The notes beneath the pieces are model-generated. The model saw only the letters and a list, made by a program, of their open reading frames with translations, ran no database searches and was not told the origin of the DNA. The translations under genes and the position numbers were made by a program. A DNA stretch of 64,000 nucleotides, taken from positions 1 to 64,000 of the forward strand of contig MESQ01000005.1 of NCBI GenBank assembly GCA_001771065.1, read 5' to 3'. Positions 27,318 to 36,239 of the stretch are shown here, piece after piece. The stretch is from Burkholderiales bacterium RIFOXYD12_FULL_59_19. GTDB taxonomy: Bacteria > Pseudomonadota > Gammaproteobacteria > Burkholderiales > Burkholderiaceae_C. Each line of letters begins with the position of its first letter. Positions within the stretch are counted from its first letter, which is position 1.

Positions 27318-29252
27318 ATGACCATCCAACGCCACTGGAGCCTGGGTGCCAAACTGCTGATGGTGGGGGCACCTTTTTTGCTACTGGTCTTCATGGCCAC
27401 CGTCGCCACGCTGTGGGTCTCCTGGCAACTGGACGGCGGCGCCGCGGCGGTCAACGAGGCCGGACGCATGCGTATGCAGTCCTACCGCATGTCGCTGTCC
27501 ATTGGCACTCGGGAAACCAGTCAGTTGCCCGAACAAATCACTGAATTCGACCGTAGCCTGGCCATCCTCAGGCATGGCGATCCTGATCGCCCGCTGTTTG
27601 TGCCATGGGATACTGACACCAACCAGCGCTTTGCCGTGGTGGAGAGCAACTGGGCTGCCTATCAGGCGCGCTGGATTTTGGCCAAGCCAGCGACCTATGA
27701 CGAACTGCGCGCCGACACCGTGGCATTTGCGTCCCACATCGATGACTTCGTCAACAGCATCGAGGTGCATATTGCCCAATGGACCGCGTTGCTGCATCTG
27801 CTGCAAATGAGCATGCTGGCTTCGGTGGTGGTGGGGGCCACCGTCTTGCTCTACACCGGCTACCTTTTTGTGCTGGAGCCGGTGGGACAGCTGAAACAAG
27901 CCATTGAAAAAATCCAAAAAGGAAATTTTGATGCCCGGGTGGAGCGTGTCTCCAGCGATGAACTGGGCACTCTGGCCGACGGTTTTAACGGCATGGCAGA
28001 GCATTTGCAGTCCATGTACCGGAACCTGGAAGCCAAAGTGGCTGAAAAGACCGTCTTGCTCAAAGAAAAGTCAGACCGGCTCGAGAGCCTGTACGAAGTC
28101 ACAGACCTGGTGTCCAAAGCCACTTCGCTGGATGCTTTGGCGCAGGACTTCACCAAAAGCCTGGCCAAGATTTCCCATGCCGACGGGGTCGCGCTGCGCT
28201 GGTCCAACCAAGGCGGGCAGCGCCACCTGATGCTGGCCGCCCACGGCCTGCCCGCGGACATGATCGATGAGGAGCAGTGCATTTACACCGGCGATTGCTA
28301 CTGCGGTTCAGCCTCAGCGGATTCAGACTTTCGCATCATTCCGATCCGGGATGAATCCAGCGCGCCGCTCAAGCATTGCCTCAAGGCCGGGTTCGAAACC
28401 GTCATCACCCTGCCGGTACGACTGCACCAGCACCTGATGGGTGAAGTCGATTTGTTTTACCACGCCCGCATCAATCCGACGCCTGCCGAGCGCTCGCTGC
28501 TGGAGGCCCTCTGCAGTCACTTGGCCAGCGGCATGGAGAACCTGCGTTTGAACGCGCTGGAAAAAGAAGCAGCCGTATCACAAGAGCGCCACCTACTGGC
28601 GCGCGAGCTGCATGACTCGATCGCACAGTCGCTGGCGTTCCTGAAAATCCAGGTGCAGTTGATGCGCGACGCCGTCAAGAACTGCAACGAAAGCGAAATA
28701 GCAAAAATTCTGGAAGAAATCGACGCTGGTGTGCGAGAGAGTTACAGCGACGTGCGCGAACTGCTGCTGCACTTCAGAACCCGCACCAACACCGAAGACA
28801 TTGAACCCGCGCTGGCCACCACGCTACAAAAATTCGAGCATCAAAGCGGCATCAAAAGCGCCTTGACGATGCAGGGTCAGGGCCTGCCACTGGCCCCGGA
28901 TGTGCAGATACAGGTGCTGCACATTGTTCAAGAGGCGCTGTCCAACATCCGCAAGCACGCCCATGCGTCGCAAGCCTGGCTGGATGTTCAGCAACAACCC
29001 ACCTGGCGCTTTGAAGTGCGCGATGACGGCATTGGCTTTAACCCCGACACGGACCAATTTGATGAAACCCATGTGGGTTTGCGCATCATGACCGAGCGCG
29101 CGCAGCGCATTGGTGCGCACATCAAGGTGCTGTCGACGCCCTTGCGGGGTAGTGCGGTCATTTTGACCCTGACACCCCCGTCCCACCCGAGCACCAGCAA
29201 CGCGGCCCGCATCGACAGCCTACCCGCCAACCGCACTGCCAACACCGTCTGA
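27318..29252 (+). CDS. narX: Nitrate/nitrite sensor histidine kinase NarX-like
   Basis: A 644-residue membrane kinase. The periplasmic part starts after helix 1 (~12-32) with NEAGRMRMQSYRM, the nitrate-binding P-box. Helix 2 (~170-192) leads into HAMP (~195-245) and a GAF-like central module with the NarX cysteine cluster (CIYTGDCYCGS...). The HisKA_3 box is RHLLARELHDSIAQSLAF, with the phosphoacceptor His in ELHDS, and the HATPase_c domain includes DDGIGF. It should autophosphorylate in response to nitrate or nitrite and pass phosphate to NarL, encoded two bases downstream. Confidence 0.92.
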   Translation: MTIQRHWSLGAKLLMVGAPFLLLVFMATVATLWVSWQLDGGAAAVNEAGRMRMQSYRMSLSIGTRETSQLPEQITEFDRSLAILRHGDPDRPLFVPWDTDTNQRFAVVESNWAAYQARWILAKPATYDELRADTVAFASHIDDFVNSIEVHIAQWTALLHLLQMSMLASVVVGATVLLYTGYLFVLEPVGQLKQAIEKIQKGNFDARVERVSSDELGTLADGFNGMAEHLQSMYRNLEAKVAEKTVLLKEKSDRLESLYEVTDLVSKATSLDALAQDFTKSLAKISHADGVALRWSNQGGQRHLMLAAHGLPADMIDEEQCIYTGDCYCGSASADSDFRIIPIRDESSAPLKHCLKAGFETVITLPVRLHQHLMGEVDLFYHARINPTPAERSLLEALCSHLASGMENLRLNALEKEAAVSQERHLLARELHDSIAQSLAFLKIQVQLMRDAVKNCNESEIAKILEEIDAGVRESYSDVRELLLHFRTRTNTEDIEPALATTLQKFEHQSGIKSALTMQGQGLPLAPDVQIQVLHIVQEALSNIRKHAHASQAWLDVQQQPTWRFEVRDDGIGFNPDTDQFDETHVGLRIMTERAQRIGAHIKVLSTPLRGSAVILTLTPPSHPSTSNAARIDSLPANRTANTV

Positions 29253-29254
29253 AC

Positions 29255-29974
29255 ATGCCAATAACCTCGCTTGACAACGCGCCCATCCGTATTTTGGTGG
29301 TGGACGACCACACCCTGTTTCGCCGCGGCCTGACCGCCCTGCTGGCCCGCGATCCTGGCTTGATGGTGGTCGGTGACGCTGCAGATGCCGGACAGGCGCT
29401 GCGCAAAGCCCAGGAACTGCAGCCCGATGTGATCCTGCTGGACAACCATTTGCCCGGCGTCAACGGCGTCGATGCGTTGCCCTCGCTGCTTGAGGCGGCG
29501 CCTGACGCCTGCATTTTGATGTTGACCGTGAGCGAAGACGAGAACGATCTGGCTGCTGCCCTGAGGGGTGGCGCCAGCGGCTACCTGCTGAAAACCATGG
29601 AAGGTGATGCGCTGACCGCTGCCGTACACCGCGCGTTTCAGGGCGACAGCATCATTGCGCCCGAAATGATGGGCAAGTTGATTGCTGCCTACAAAAACAC
29701 GAACGTCAAGCCGGAACCGGCCACCCCGGCCTTCAGCCCGTCCCCCACTGCAAAAGCCAGCACACCCACCGAGCTGGCCATGGCCAGCCTGTCACCGCGT
29801 GAACTCGACATCCTGCGCGGCATCGCGCGCGGTGCCAGCAACAAGGAAATTGCGCGCGACCACGGCATTGTGGAAGCCACCGTCAAGATCCATGTGCAGC
29901 ATGTGTTGCGTAAATTGGGCGTGAGCTCACGGGTTCACGCGGCCGTGATGGCGACTGAGCAAGGTTTGCTGTAA
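29255..29974 (+). CDS. narL: Response regulator NarL-like (LuxR-type HTH)
   Basis: A 239-residue two-component regulator. The receiver carries VVDDHTLFRRGL (acidic pocket) and the phosphoacceptor Asp in VILLDNHLPGVNG. A linker of ~30 residues rich in Pro/Ala/Ser separates it from the LuxR/FixJ helix-turn-helix (LSPRELDILRGIARGASNKEIARDHGIVEATVKIHVQHVLRKL). It is the partner of NarX and probably controls narK/narGHJI and the nor genes. It converges on nsrR with 18 bases between them. Confidence 0.92.
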   Translation: MPITSLDNAPIRILVVDDHTLFRRGLTALLARDPGLMVVGDAADAGQALRKAQELQPDVILLDNHLPGVNGVDALPSLLEAAPDACILMLTVSEDENDLAAALRGGASGYLLKTMEGDALTAAVHRAFQGDSIIAPEMMGKLIAAYKNTNVKPEPATPAFSPSPTAKASTPTELAMASLSPRELDILRGIARGASNKEIARDHGIVEATVKIHVQHVLRKLGVSSRVHAAVMATEQGLL

Positions 29975-29992
29975 GCCAGCTACGAGTTGAAC

Positions 29993-30472
29993 TTAAACAG
30001 ATTCACCCGGCAGTCCGGGTATCCATTGCAAATGCTGTGTTTTTTCGGGATCAACCACGCTGCTCATCGGCGCCACCAGATCTGCCAGCGTGACACCATC
30101 CAAAACCGCCAGGAAGCTCTGCGTTGCTTGATTCAACACCCCTTTGAGTCTGCAGTTTGGATTCATACGACACTGGTTAAGACTGGCCTCAAAACACTCG
30201 ACCACGGCAAAATCTGTCTCGGTGGCGCGCACGATGGTCCCCAGGCAAAGGTCTTTGGCAGGCAGCGCCAAACGCATGCCACCACCGCGGCCACGGGTGG
30301 TTTCCAGCCAGCCACGGGCAGCGAGTTGCTGCACGATTTTGGTCAGGTGACTGCGCGAAATGCCGTGACTCTCGGCAATTTCGGTGATCGTCACCGGCTC
30401 AGAGCGATCCTTGCTGGCAGCACAGTACATCAGTACGCGCAAGGTGTAGTCGGTCCATTGGGTGAGGCGCAT
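29993..30472 (-). CDS. nsrR: Nitric-oxide-sensing Rrf2 repressor NsrR
   Basis: A 159-residue Rrf2-family regulator with an N-terminal winged helix. Its three cluster cysteines, Cys93, Cys101 and Cys107 (ECFEASLNQCRMNPNC), have the spacing of betaproteobacterial NsrR. NsrR holds an Fe-S cluster that NO destroys, which releases repression of NO-detoxifying genes. A probable NsrR box (30494-30516) lies 22 bases upstream of its own ATG, in the divergent region shared with ccoG2, so autoregulation is likely. A stronger box controls the nor operon at 42203. Confidence 0.92.
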   Translation of the reverse strand: MRLTQWTDYTLRVLMYCAASKDRSEPVTITEIAESHGISRSHLTKIVQQLAARGWLETTRGRGGGMRLALPAKDLCLGTIVRATETDFAVVECFEASLNQCRMNPNCRLKGVLNQATQSFLAVLDGVTLADLVAPMSSVVDPEKTQHLQWIPGLPGESV

Positions 30473-30493
30473 AGGTCAAACCAGGTTAAATCA

Positions 30494-30516
30494 AAGATGC
30501 ATTCAATGTGCCTATT
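30494..30516. promoter_or_regulatory. NsrR-like operator between nsrR and ccoG2
   Basis: The left half AAGATGCATT matches the NsrR consensus completely. The right half is degenerate (6 of 10 positions symmetrical). It sits 22 bases before nsrR and 90 bases before ccoG2, so it may regulate both. Confidence 0.5.
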
Positions 30517-30605
30517 ATCAGGATAAAATAATGTTCATATTAAATTCTTCTTTAAGAGATGGCACGTAGGCCGACACCACAACCGGTCCGCGCAACGCCA
30601 AAGTG

Positions 30606-32060
30606 ATGAAAAAACCGCTCACTCAAAAGATCATTCCGATCCAGCCCGTCCCAATTGAGACAGCGGTTGACAGCGTCTTTTTGTTGAGCGACGAACAGGG
30701 CAAAATTTATCCGCGCAGCGTCGGCGGGCTCTTTACCCGCTTGCGCTGGGTCATGGTCTGGGTCACACAACTTGTTTTTTACGGCATCCCCTGGCTCCAG
30801 TGGAACGACCGCCAGGCGGTTTTGTTTGATTTGGCCGGCAGCCGGTTCTTTATTTTTGGTCTGGTGTTACACCCGCAAGACCTGATCTATCTGGCAGTTT
30901 TGCTGGTTCTGGCAGCGCTGACGCTTTTTTTCTTTACCGCAGTGGCGGGCCGACTCTGGTGTGGCTACGCCTGCCCACAAACCGTCTATACCGAGATTTT
31001 TTTGTGGCTGGAACGTATCACCGAAGGTGATCGCCTGGCCCGGATGCGTCTGGACAACGCGCCCTGGCGCGCTGAAAAAATAGTCCGCAAAAGCACCAAG
31101 CAAGCCCTGTGGATTGGCCTGGGTTTGTTCACCGGTTTTACTTTTGTTGGCTATTTCACGCCCATTCTTGACCTGGTGCATGAACTTCTGACGCTGTCGT
31201 TTTCGCCCTGGGAATGGTTTTGGGTCTTGTTCTACGGCTTGGCCACCTACGGCAACGCAGGTTACTTGCGCGAACAAATCTGCAAACAGATGTGTCCCTA
31301 TGCCCGTATTCAAAGCGCCCTGACGGACATGGACTCGATGGTCATTGCGTACGACAGTGCGCGGGGTGAGTCCCGGGGCTCACGCGCACGGGCGGCCGAC
31401 CCCAAGGCGCTGGGCCTGGGCGACTGCATTGACTGCACGCTGTGTGTACAGGTGTGTCCGACCGGCATCGACATCCGCAACGGGTTGCAAAATGAATGTA
31501 TAGCCTGTGCCGCCTGTATCGATGTCTGCGACGAAGTGATGGTCAAAATGAACTACCCCACCGGCTTGATCCGTTACTCGTCAGGCAAAGGCATGGCAGA
31601 CAAATTGACGCCCAAACAAATGGTGAAACGGGTCTGGCGTCCGCGCGTGTGGCTTTACGGCGTGTTGTTTCTGGGGGTCGTGGCGATCTTTGTGGGCGGT
31701 TTGTCCACCCGCAAGGGTTTTGCTGTCGACATCATCAAAGACCGCGGCACCATGGCACGCGAATTGGGCAATGGCGACATCGAAAACATCTACCGCGTCA
31801 AAGTCATGAATAGCACCGAACAGACGCAAACCTATACCGCCAGTGTGCAGGGCCTGCCGGGCTTGACGCTGGCCACCAACCCGGTGCTCCGTGTGCCTGC
31901 CACCGGCATCGGGTCACTCACCATCAGGCTGACCCTGGCTGCGGACACGGCTCAAGCCTACCGTAGCAAAGCCAGCCCGATCCGCTTCAGGGTGGAAGCC
32001 GCAGCGCAAGGCAAGGCGGTTGCCGTGGAAGAAAAATCCACTTTTGTCATCCCGCGTTAG
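30606..32060 (+). CDS. CcoG/RdxA-family polyferredoxin (copy 2)
   Basis: A 484-residue paralogue of the CcoG at 14841-16277, with the same layout. It has ~5 membrane helices, GYACPQTVYTEIFLW, and cysteine motifs CIDCTLCVQVCPTGIDI and CIACAACIDVCD. A periplasmic C-terminal domain ends in TFVIPR. ATG 30606 was chosen over the adjacent GTG 30603. It is linked to DUF3079 and nnrS and sits behind an NsrR-like box, so it probably serves NO stress or assembly of a haem-copper reductase such as NorB rather than routine cbb3 assembly. Confidence 0.88.
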   Translation: MKKPLTQKIIPIQPVPIETAVDSVFLLSDEQGKIYPRSVGGLFTRLRWVMVWVTQLVFYGIPWLQWNDRQAVLFDLAGSRFFIFGLVLHPQDLIYLAVLLVLAALTLFFFTAVAGRLWCGYACPQTVYTEIFLWLERITEGDRLARMRLDNAPWRAEKIVRKSTKQALWIGLGLFTGFTFVGYFTPILDLVHELLTLSFSPWEWFWVLFYGLATYGNAGYLREQICKQMCPYARIQSALTDMDSMVIAYDSARGESRGSRARAADPKALGLGDCIDCTLCVQVCPTGIDIRNGLQNECIACAACIDVCDEVMVKMNYPTGLIRYSSGKGMADKLTPKQMVKRVWRPRVWLYGVLFLGVVAIFVGGLSTRKGFAVDIIKDRGTMARELGNGDIENIYRVKVMNSTEQTQTYTASVQGLPGLTLATNPVLRVPATGIGSLTIRLTLAADTAQAYRSKASPIRFRVEAAAQGKAVAVEEKSTFVIPR

Positions 32061-32090
32061 CACCTCAGAACGCATCAACCAGGTTTTGAC

Positions 32091-32318
32091 ATGGCGAAGA
32101 AATTCCCGATCCACCCCGCCAACCCGGAGCGTATTTGCTGGGGTTGTGACCAGTTTTGTGCCATCACGGCCATGGCCTGCGCCAACGAGCGCTCGCCCCA
32201 TCCGTCCGAATTGTTTGGTGACGACTGGCTGGCCTGGGGCGAACAGCAACTCGCACCCAGCAGCACGACCACAGTCCCCTGCATCCCGGCAGACAACCCC
32301 ACGAGACAAGCAACATGA
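32091..32318 (+). CDS. DUF3079 family protein
   Basis: A 75-residue protein with the DUF3079 core MAKKFPIHPANPERICWGCDQFC followed by a third Cys in MACANERS and HPSELFGDDW. The cysteines could bind a metal; function is unknown. Its stop overlaps the nnrS ATG by four bases, so it is co-translated with the NO-response protein NnrS. Confidence 0.8.
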   Translation: MAKKFPIHPANPERICWGCDQFCAITAMACANERSPHPSELFGDDWLAWGEQQLAPSSTTTVPCIPADNPTRQAT

Positions 32319-33508
32319 CCCTTCCTATTGGAAACCAAACCCCTGCGCCGCCCGCACCCCATGGCATGCCCTGGCTGCGGCTGGCTTTTCGCCCGTTCTA
32401 TCTTGGGGCCGCCCTGCTGGCGGCCTTGATCGTGCCATTCTGGGTGGCGGTCTTTCTTGGCTCTATCCAATGGCAACCCACACCGCCGCCCTTACTCTGG
32501 CACGCCCATGAAATGCTGTTTGGTTTTGCCATTGCGGTCATCGTGGGTTTTCTGATGACCGCAGGCAAAAGCTGGACCGGTTTGCAAACCCCGCGTGGAC
32601 CGGCTTTGGGGGCGTTGTTCCTGCTTTGGCTGAGCGCCCGCGTGGCCTCGCTGATGGCGCCCTACGCGGTGTTTGCGGTGTTGGACCTGGCTCTGTTGCC
32701 TATTGTGGGACTCATTTTTTTGCGCTTGTTGATCCGCTCGCGCAATTGGCGCAATGTGCCGCTGGCGCTGATTTTGTTGTTGCTGACGGCGGTGAATTTG
32801 ACTTTCCATTTGTCGGCCACTGGTGTCATCGACCTGAATCCGACGCGCAGTTTGTATGCCGCTTTAGGTTTTGTGGTCATCATTGAATGCGTGATGGCCG
32901 GACGCGTGGTGCCTTTCTTCACCGCCAGCGCCCTGCCGAACCTCAAAATTGTCACCCTGCCCTGGCTGGACCGGCTTGCACTGGCGGCTACCGTCGTTGG
33001 CATGGTCCTTTGGGTGACGGAATGGCACAGTGGGCTGGCCAGCGTTGCCTTGGCCCTGGCCTTTGCGCTCAACCTGGTTCGCCAATGGCGCTGGCACCCG
33101 CTGGCCACCCTCGGTCGCCCCATTTTGTGGATTTTGCACGCTGCCCATCTTTGGCTGGCACTGGGCTTGGGCTTGCTGGCGCTGGCGCAACTGGGTCTGG
33201 TCACCCCATCACTCGGGGTGCATGCACTGGGCGTCGGCGCCACCGGTGGCTTGATCCTTGGCATGATGACACGCACCGCGCGGGGCCATACGGGCCGACC
33301 TTTAACCGCAGATGCGCCAGAGATTGCGGTCTATGTGCTGATCATGCTGGCGGCGCTGCTGCGGGTGCTGTTGCCCTTGCTGACCCCGTCGCTCTACGTC
33401 AGTAGCTTGGTGGCGTCAGCTGCAGTCTGGAGCGCTGCGTTCCTGATCTACCTGTGGCAATACACGCCCTGGCTGGTCAGTGCACGGCCGGATGGCAAGG
33501 ACGGTTAA
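32315..33508 (+). CDS. nnrS: NnrS family protein (copy 1)
   Basis: A 397-residue protein with about 12 hydrophobic helices, the NnrS signature FRPFYLGAALLAAL near the N-terminus, LWHAHEMLFGF and GMMTRTARGHTGRPL. NnrS is a haem- and copper-containing membrane protein that protects metabolism from NO. It ends the ccoG2-DUF3079-nnrS unit. A second copy is at 34603-35847, reading from the opposite strand. Confidence 0.92.
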   Translation: MTLPIGNQTPAPPAPHGMPWLRLAFRPFYLGAALLAALIVPFWVAVFLGSIQWQPTPPPLLWHAHEMLFGFAIAVIVGFLMTAGKSWTGLQTPRGPALGALFLLWLSARVASLMAPYAVFAVLDLALLPIVGLIFLRLLIRSRNWRNVPLALILLLLTAVNLTFHLSATGVIDLNPTRSLYAALGFVVIIECVMAGRVVPFFTASALPNLKIVTLPWLDRLALAATVVGMVLWVTEWHSGLASVALALAFALNLVRQWRWHPLATLGRPILWILHAAHLWLALGLGLLALAQLGLVTPSLGVHALGVGATGGLILGMMTRTARGHTGRPLTADAPEIAVYVLIMLAALLRVLLPLLTPSLYVSSLVASAAVWSAAFLIYLWQYTPWLVSARPDGKDG

Positions 33509-33533
33509 ACCCAGAGAAACAAGCCGGGGGAGG

Positions 33534-33584
33534 TTGGCTGTTGGCTGTTGGCTGTTGGCTGTTGGATGTTCGGCTGTTCGGCTG
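33534..33584. repeat. TTGGCTG heptamer tandem repeat
   Basis: Four exact copies of TTGGCTG (33534-33561), then one TTGGATG and two TTCGGCTG variants. A short array of this kind is likely to vary in copy number. It lies 25 bases after the nnrS stop. Confidence 0.8.
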
Positions 33585-33604
33585 CGCCCCCCTTCTGTAT
33601 GCGC

Positions 33605-33695
33605 CTGCGCTGGGTGGGTTTTGCGGGATCAGGAGACGCGATTGTCTGAGCGCAGCGAGTTCGAGCGGCTCCCCCGCAAAACTCGCCCAGCGCAG
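33605..33695. repeat. Large imperfect inverted repeat
   Basis: The left arm 33605-33628 (CTGCGCTGGGTGGGTTTTGC...) pairs with 33670-33695, leaving a ~40-base loop. It could fold as a stable stem in RNA from either strand. Together with the hairpin at 33748 it looks like one copy of a dispersed intergenic repeat of Comamonadaceae. Confidence 0.6.
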
Positions 33696-33747
33696 GTTGC
33701 CCGTAGCGTAGCGAAGGGACGCAGACAGTAGGGTCGCTTTTCTTTTG

Positions 33748-33781
33748 CTTACTTTTCTTTGGCGAAGCAAAGAAAAGTGAG
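33748..33781. terminator. Hairpin with A/T-rich arms, possible bidirectional terminator
   Basis: Fourteen-base arms CTTACTTTTCTTTG and CAAAGAAAAGTGAG pair with one G-T wobble around a GCGAAG loop. A second stem TCGCCC/GGGCGA follows at once. It lies between two convergent operons, so transcription termination from both sides is plausible; it may also be part of the dispersed repeat. Confidence 0.5.
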
Positions 33782-33889
33782 TCGCCCGCCGGGGCGAGAC
33801 CCGGCCCCAGAACTTAAGATCGCTGGCAATGCTTGCAAAACACCCGCCCTCACCCGACCCCTCTCCCAGCGCGAGAGGAAAGAATCAGG

Positions 33890-34162
33890 TCAGTATCGCT
33901 GACCGATCCAATAAACCAGCAAAATCATCCCAACCACAAAACCCAACCAACCAATCAGCAAATTGCGCCAAAGCGCAGGGGCGTGGCGCAAGTCCATGAA
34001 GTCGAGAATGACGCCAACGCCCTTGAACAACGCAAAGCCAAAAATCAGGAACACCGGCGCCATGCTGGCCCGACCCAGCTCACCCGACTCACCCAACCCA
34101 TAGGTCAAACCGGTAGCGGTCAGCAACAGCAGCCAGAGGGTATTGCTTGAAAATTTAAACAT
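33890..34162 (-). CDS. norF: NorF-like cytochrome oxidase subunit IV family protein
   Basis: A 90-residue protein with three hydrophobic helices, matching the small COX4-like NorF proteins (central FALFKGVGVILDFMDLRHAP motif). NorF and NorE support NO reductase activity without being part of the purified enzyme. It is the last gene of the nor operon, 13 bases after norE. Confidence 0.78.
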   Translation of the reverse strand: MFKFSSNTLWLLLLTATGLTYGLGESGELGRASMAPVFLIFGFALFKGVGVILDFMDLRHAPALWRNLLIGWLGFVVGMILLVYWIGQRY

Positions 34163-34175
34163 ACAAACTTGGGCC

Positions 34176-34610
34176 TCAGCGCATCACATAAATCAGTGGG
34201 AACAGCACAATCCAAAGCAAATCCACCATGTACCAAAAAGCAGCGCCGGTCTCCAGGGCATGGTGCTTGTGCTGGCCGTAGCGCCCGGCACGGGTCTTGA
34301 CCAGCAGTATCGTTAAAAAAACCATGGCCGCCAGCAGCCAGTGCGCACCTGGTGCTGAGGCGTCCTGCTTAACGGCCTGCACCGCGCGCACCACACACCA
34401 GCTGCCGGTGATCAACAAGGCCGTGTTGATGGCACCAGAATTCAAGTCAAGCGTACGCTGTGACGCGTTGAACAGCGCCACGTCAAACGTGCGGGCAAAC
34501 GCATACGACAGAAAAAGAATGCCAAACGCCAGCAATTCCGCCAGGATGATGAGCCAGACCGCCAGATCGCCTGCCAAATGGGGGCGCTCGAGCATGGTCG
34601 CCTTAGCCAT
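34176..34610 (-). CDS. norE: NorE-like cytochrome oxidase subunit III family protein, short
   Basis: A COX3-like membrane protein of about 144 residues. It has LAVWLIILAELLAFGILFLSYAF (helix 1), NTALLITGSWCVVRAV (helix 2), a single middle helix, and the conserved end ETGAAFWYMVDLLWIVLFPLIYV. Family members are usually longer, with a helix pair carrying FxxTGxHxxH-type residues in the middle. That segment is not visible here, suggesting an internal in-frame deletion near residues 85-95. The start MAKATMLERPH overlaps the end of nnrS2 by eight bases; an ATG at 34619 is an alternative. Confidence 0.75.
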   Translation of the reverse strand: MAKATMLERPHLAGDLAVWLIILAELLAFGILFLSYAFARTFDVALFNASQRTLDLNSGAINTALLITGSWCVVRAVQAVKQDASAPGAHWLLAAMVFLTILLVKTRAGRYGQHKHHALETGAAFWYMVDLLWIVLFPLIYVMR

Positions 34611-35847
34611 CGCGACCATCCGGCCGGGGGGTGCCAAACCAGTCGCCATAACGCACTGCCCAGCCCAGCATGACCACACACCACGCGGCAACAGCGGCCA
34701 GTGTCAAGGCCTGCGATAAGGCTTCAGCCATGGCGGCGCTGACCCGCAAGACCACGGCAGCCTGCAACACCCAGTAAAGCGACCAGACCAAGTTGTCAGC
34801 GGACTCCTTGCGGCCGCCGTGGCCACTGCTGATCCGCGTGACCATGGCAAACATGGTGCAGCCCAGATAGCCCATGGCCATGGCATGCAAGGGCGCCAGA
34901 CCCAGCGACGCAGCATCGTCGCTGGCGGCCATCAAGCCATGCGAAACGGCGTTGAGCGCCAGCGCCACGCCGAGCCACACAAAGCCACCGTGCAACATGG
35001 CCAACAGGCGAATTTTCAGGCTTTGAATGAAGCCCCAGCGCAACGCCAAACCCAGCATCAGCAGCGCCAGTGAGGCCTCAATCAAAACCTGCAGCCAGCG
35101 CAGCGCTGGCGGCTGGGGCCACCACCACAGGTCGGCCACGCTGACCAGCCCTTCAAACAGCAGCGTGCCAAGCATGACCGCCAGCACCCAGTTGGGCCAC
35201 CAGGCATCGAGGGATTGAATCAAACTGGCGCTGAAAAATGGCATCATGCGGTGCGACACCACCGCGAATACCGGTGCCAGAAGCCACCAGATGCCCATTT
35301 GGACGCCCGTGCGCAACAGCGGCATTGAATTGAGCGCCAATGACACGGCCAGCGCAAACATCACCCCCGCGCCCATCAGGCAAGCGGCACTGACCAGCCT
35401 CGTGTGTGTCTTGTCGCTGACCCGGCTGCACCAAACCATGTGCGTGAACCGCAGGCTCAGTGCAGTCCAACCCAGCGCCACCAGCCCCATCCCCAGAGCT
35501 GCCATATGCAATTGCCAATGCAGCCCGATCCATGCCACCGCCCAACCGGTCATCAGGGTGGCCAGTGCGGGCAGCAGGCTGCGTGCACTGACCGCGGGCA
35601 GTTTGAGCCATTTGGGCCCAGCGGTGTACAAAAATCCGCAAAAAAATAGCGGCATGTAGGCCAGGCTCATCAGCAGCGCGTGGATCAAGGCGGCGGGAAC
35701 GACGGGACTCAACGGCCACTGCAAAGCACGCGCCAGCAACAGACCCGCCCACCAGAGCGCGGACGCGCCCAGCATCATGGCACCCATAAAAAACGCCAGG
35801 CGATGCGGTGCCAGCAGCAAATGGCGCAAGCGCCAACGGGACGTCAC
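34603..35847 (-). CDS. NnrS family protein (copy 2)
   Basis: A multi-helix protein of about 414 residues related to the NnrS at 32315. It has LLLAPHRLAFFMGAMMLG, HALLMSLAYMPLFFCGFLYTAGPKWL, PFFSASLIQ and MVTRISSGHGGRKE. The frame is open far upstream through the ferredoxin gene, so the start was set at GTG 35847 (VTSRWRLRHLL), just after the fdxA stop. Placement inside the nor operon points to a role in coping with NO. Confidence 0.82.
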   Translation of the reverse strand: MTSRWRLRHLLLAPHRLAFFMGAMMLGASALWWAGLLLARALQWPLSPVVPAALIHALLMSLAYMPLFFCGFLYTAGPKWLKLPAVSARSLLPALATLMTGWAVAWIGLHWQLHMAALGMGLVALGWTALSLRFTHMVWCSRVSDKTHTRLVSAACLMGAGVMFALAVSLALNSMPLLRTGVQMGIWWLLAPVFAVVSHRMMPFFSASLIQSLDAWWPNWVLAVMLGTLLFEGLVSVADLWWWPQPPALRWLQVLIEASLALLMLGLALRWGFIQSLKIRLLAMLHGGFVWLGVALALNAVSHGLMAASDDAASLGLAPLHAMAMGYLGCTMFAMVTRISSGHGGRKESADNLVWSLYWVLQAAVVLRVSAAMAEALSQALTLAAVAAWCVVMLGWAVRYGDWFGTPRPDGRDG

Positions 35848-35875
35848 AGGTTCGGTGCCATGGCAAATGCGACGA

Positions 35876-36199
35876 TCAACGTTTGAGTTCCGCACGCTTG
35901 TGCTCAATCTTGGCCCATTCATCGGCATCAGGCAGCGCTGCCTTGGATCGTGTGATGGTCTTCCATTTGGGCGCCAGCTCTGCGTTGAGTGCGATGAAAT
36001 CCTGCTGGTTGGCAGGCACGTCTTCCTCCGCATAAATGGCATTGACCGGGCACTCCGGTACACACACGGCGCAATCAATGCAATCGTCAGGATCAATCAC
36101 CAAAAAATTGGCGCCTTCGTGGAAAGCATCTACCGGGCAGACATCAACACAGTCGGTGTATTTGCAGCGAATGCACGATTCGGTCACGACAAAAGTCAT
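35876..36199 (-). CDS. fdxA: 7Fe-8S ferredoxin FdxA
   Basis: A 107-residue low-potential ferredoxin with one [3Fe-4S] and one [4Fe-4S] cluster. The N-terminal motif is [18 protein letters not shown], the second [16 protein letters not shown], and the ~45-residue C-terminal extension is typical of FdxA. It stands between norD and nnrS2. It may supply electrons for NO-related metabolism, or have been drawn into the operon by chance; its partner is unknown. Confidence 0.92.
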   Translation of the reverse strand: MTFVVTESCIRCKYTDCVDVCPVDAFHEGANFLVIDPDDCIDCAVCVPECPVNAIYAEEDVPANQQDFIALNAELAPKWKTITRSKAALPDADEWAKIEHKRAELKR

Positions 36200-36239
36200 A
36201 TCAACACTCCTGAATTTTTACCATCAATATCGCCTGTCC

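Larger units (their letters stand above)
33509..33889. other. Gene-free region filled with repeats between nnrS and norF
   Basis: About 380 bases between convergent units. It holds a TTGGCTG tandem array (33534-33584), a long imperfect hairpin (33605-33695), a second hairpin with T/A-rich arms (33748-33781), a small TCGCCC/GGGCGA stem, and a CTCTCCC-type repeat around 33840-33875. No coding signal was found. Confidence 0.6.
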
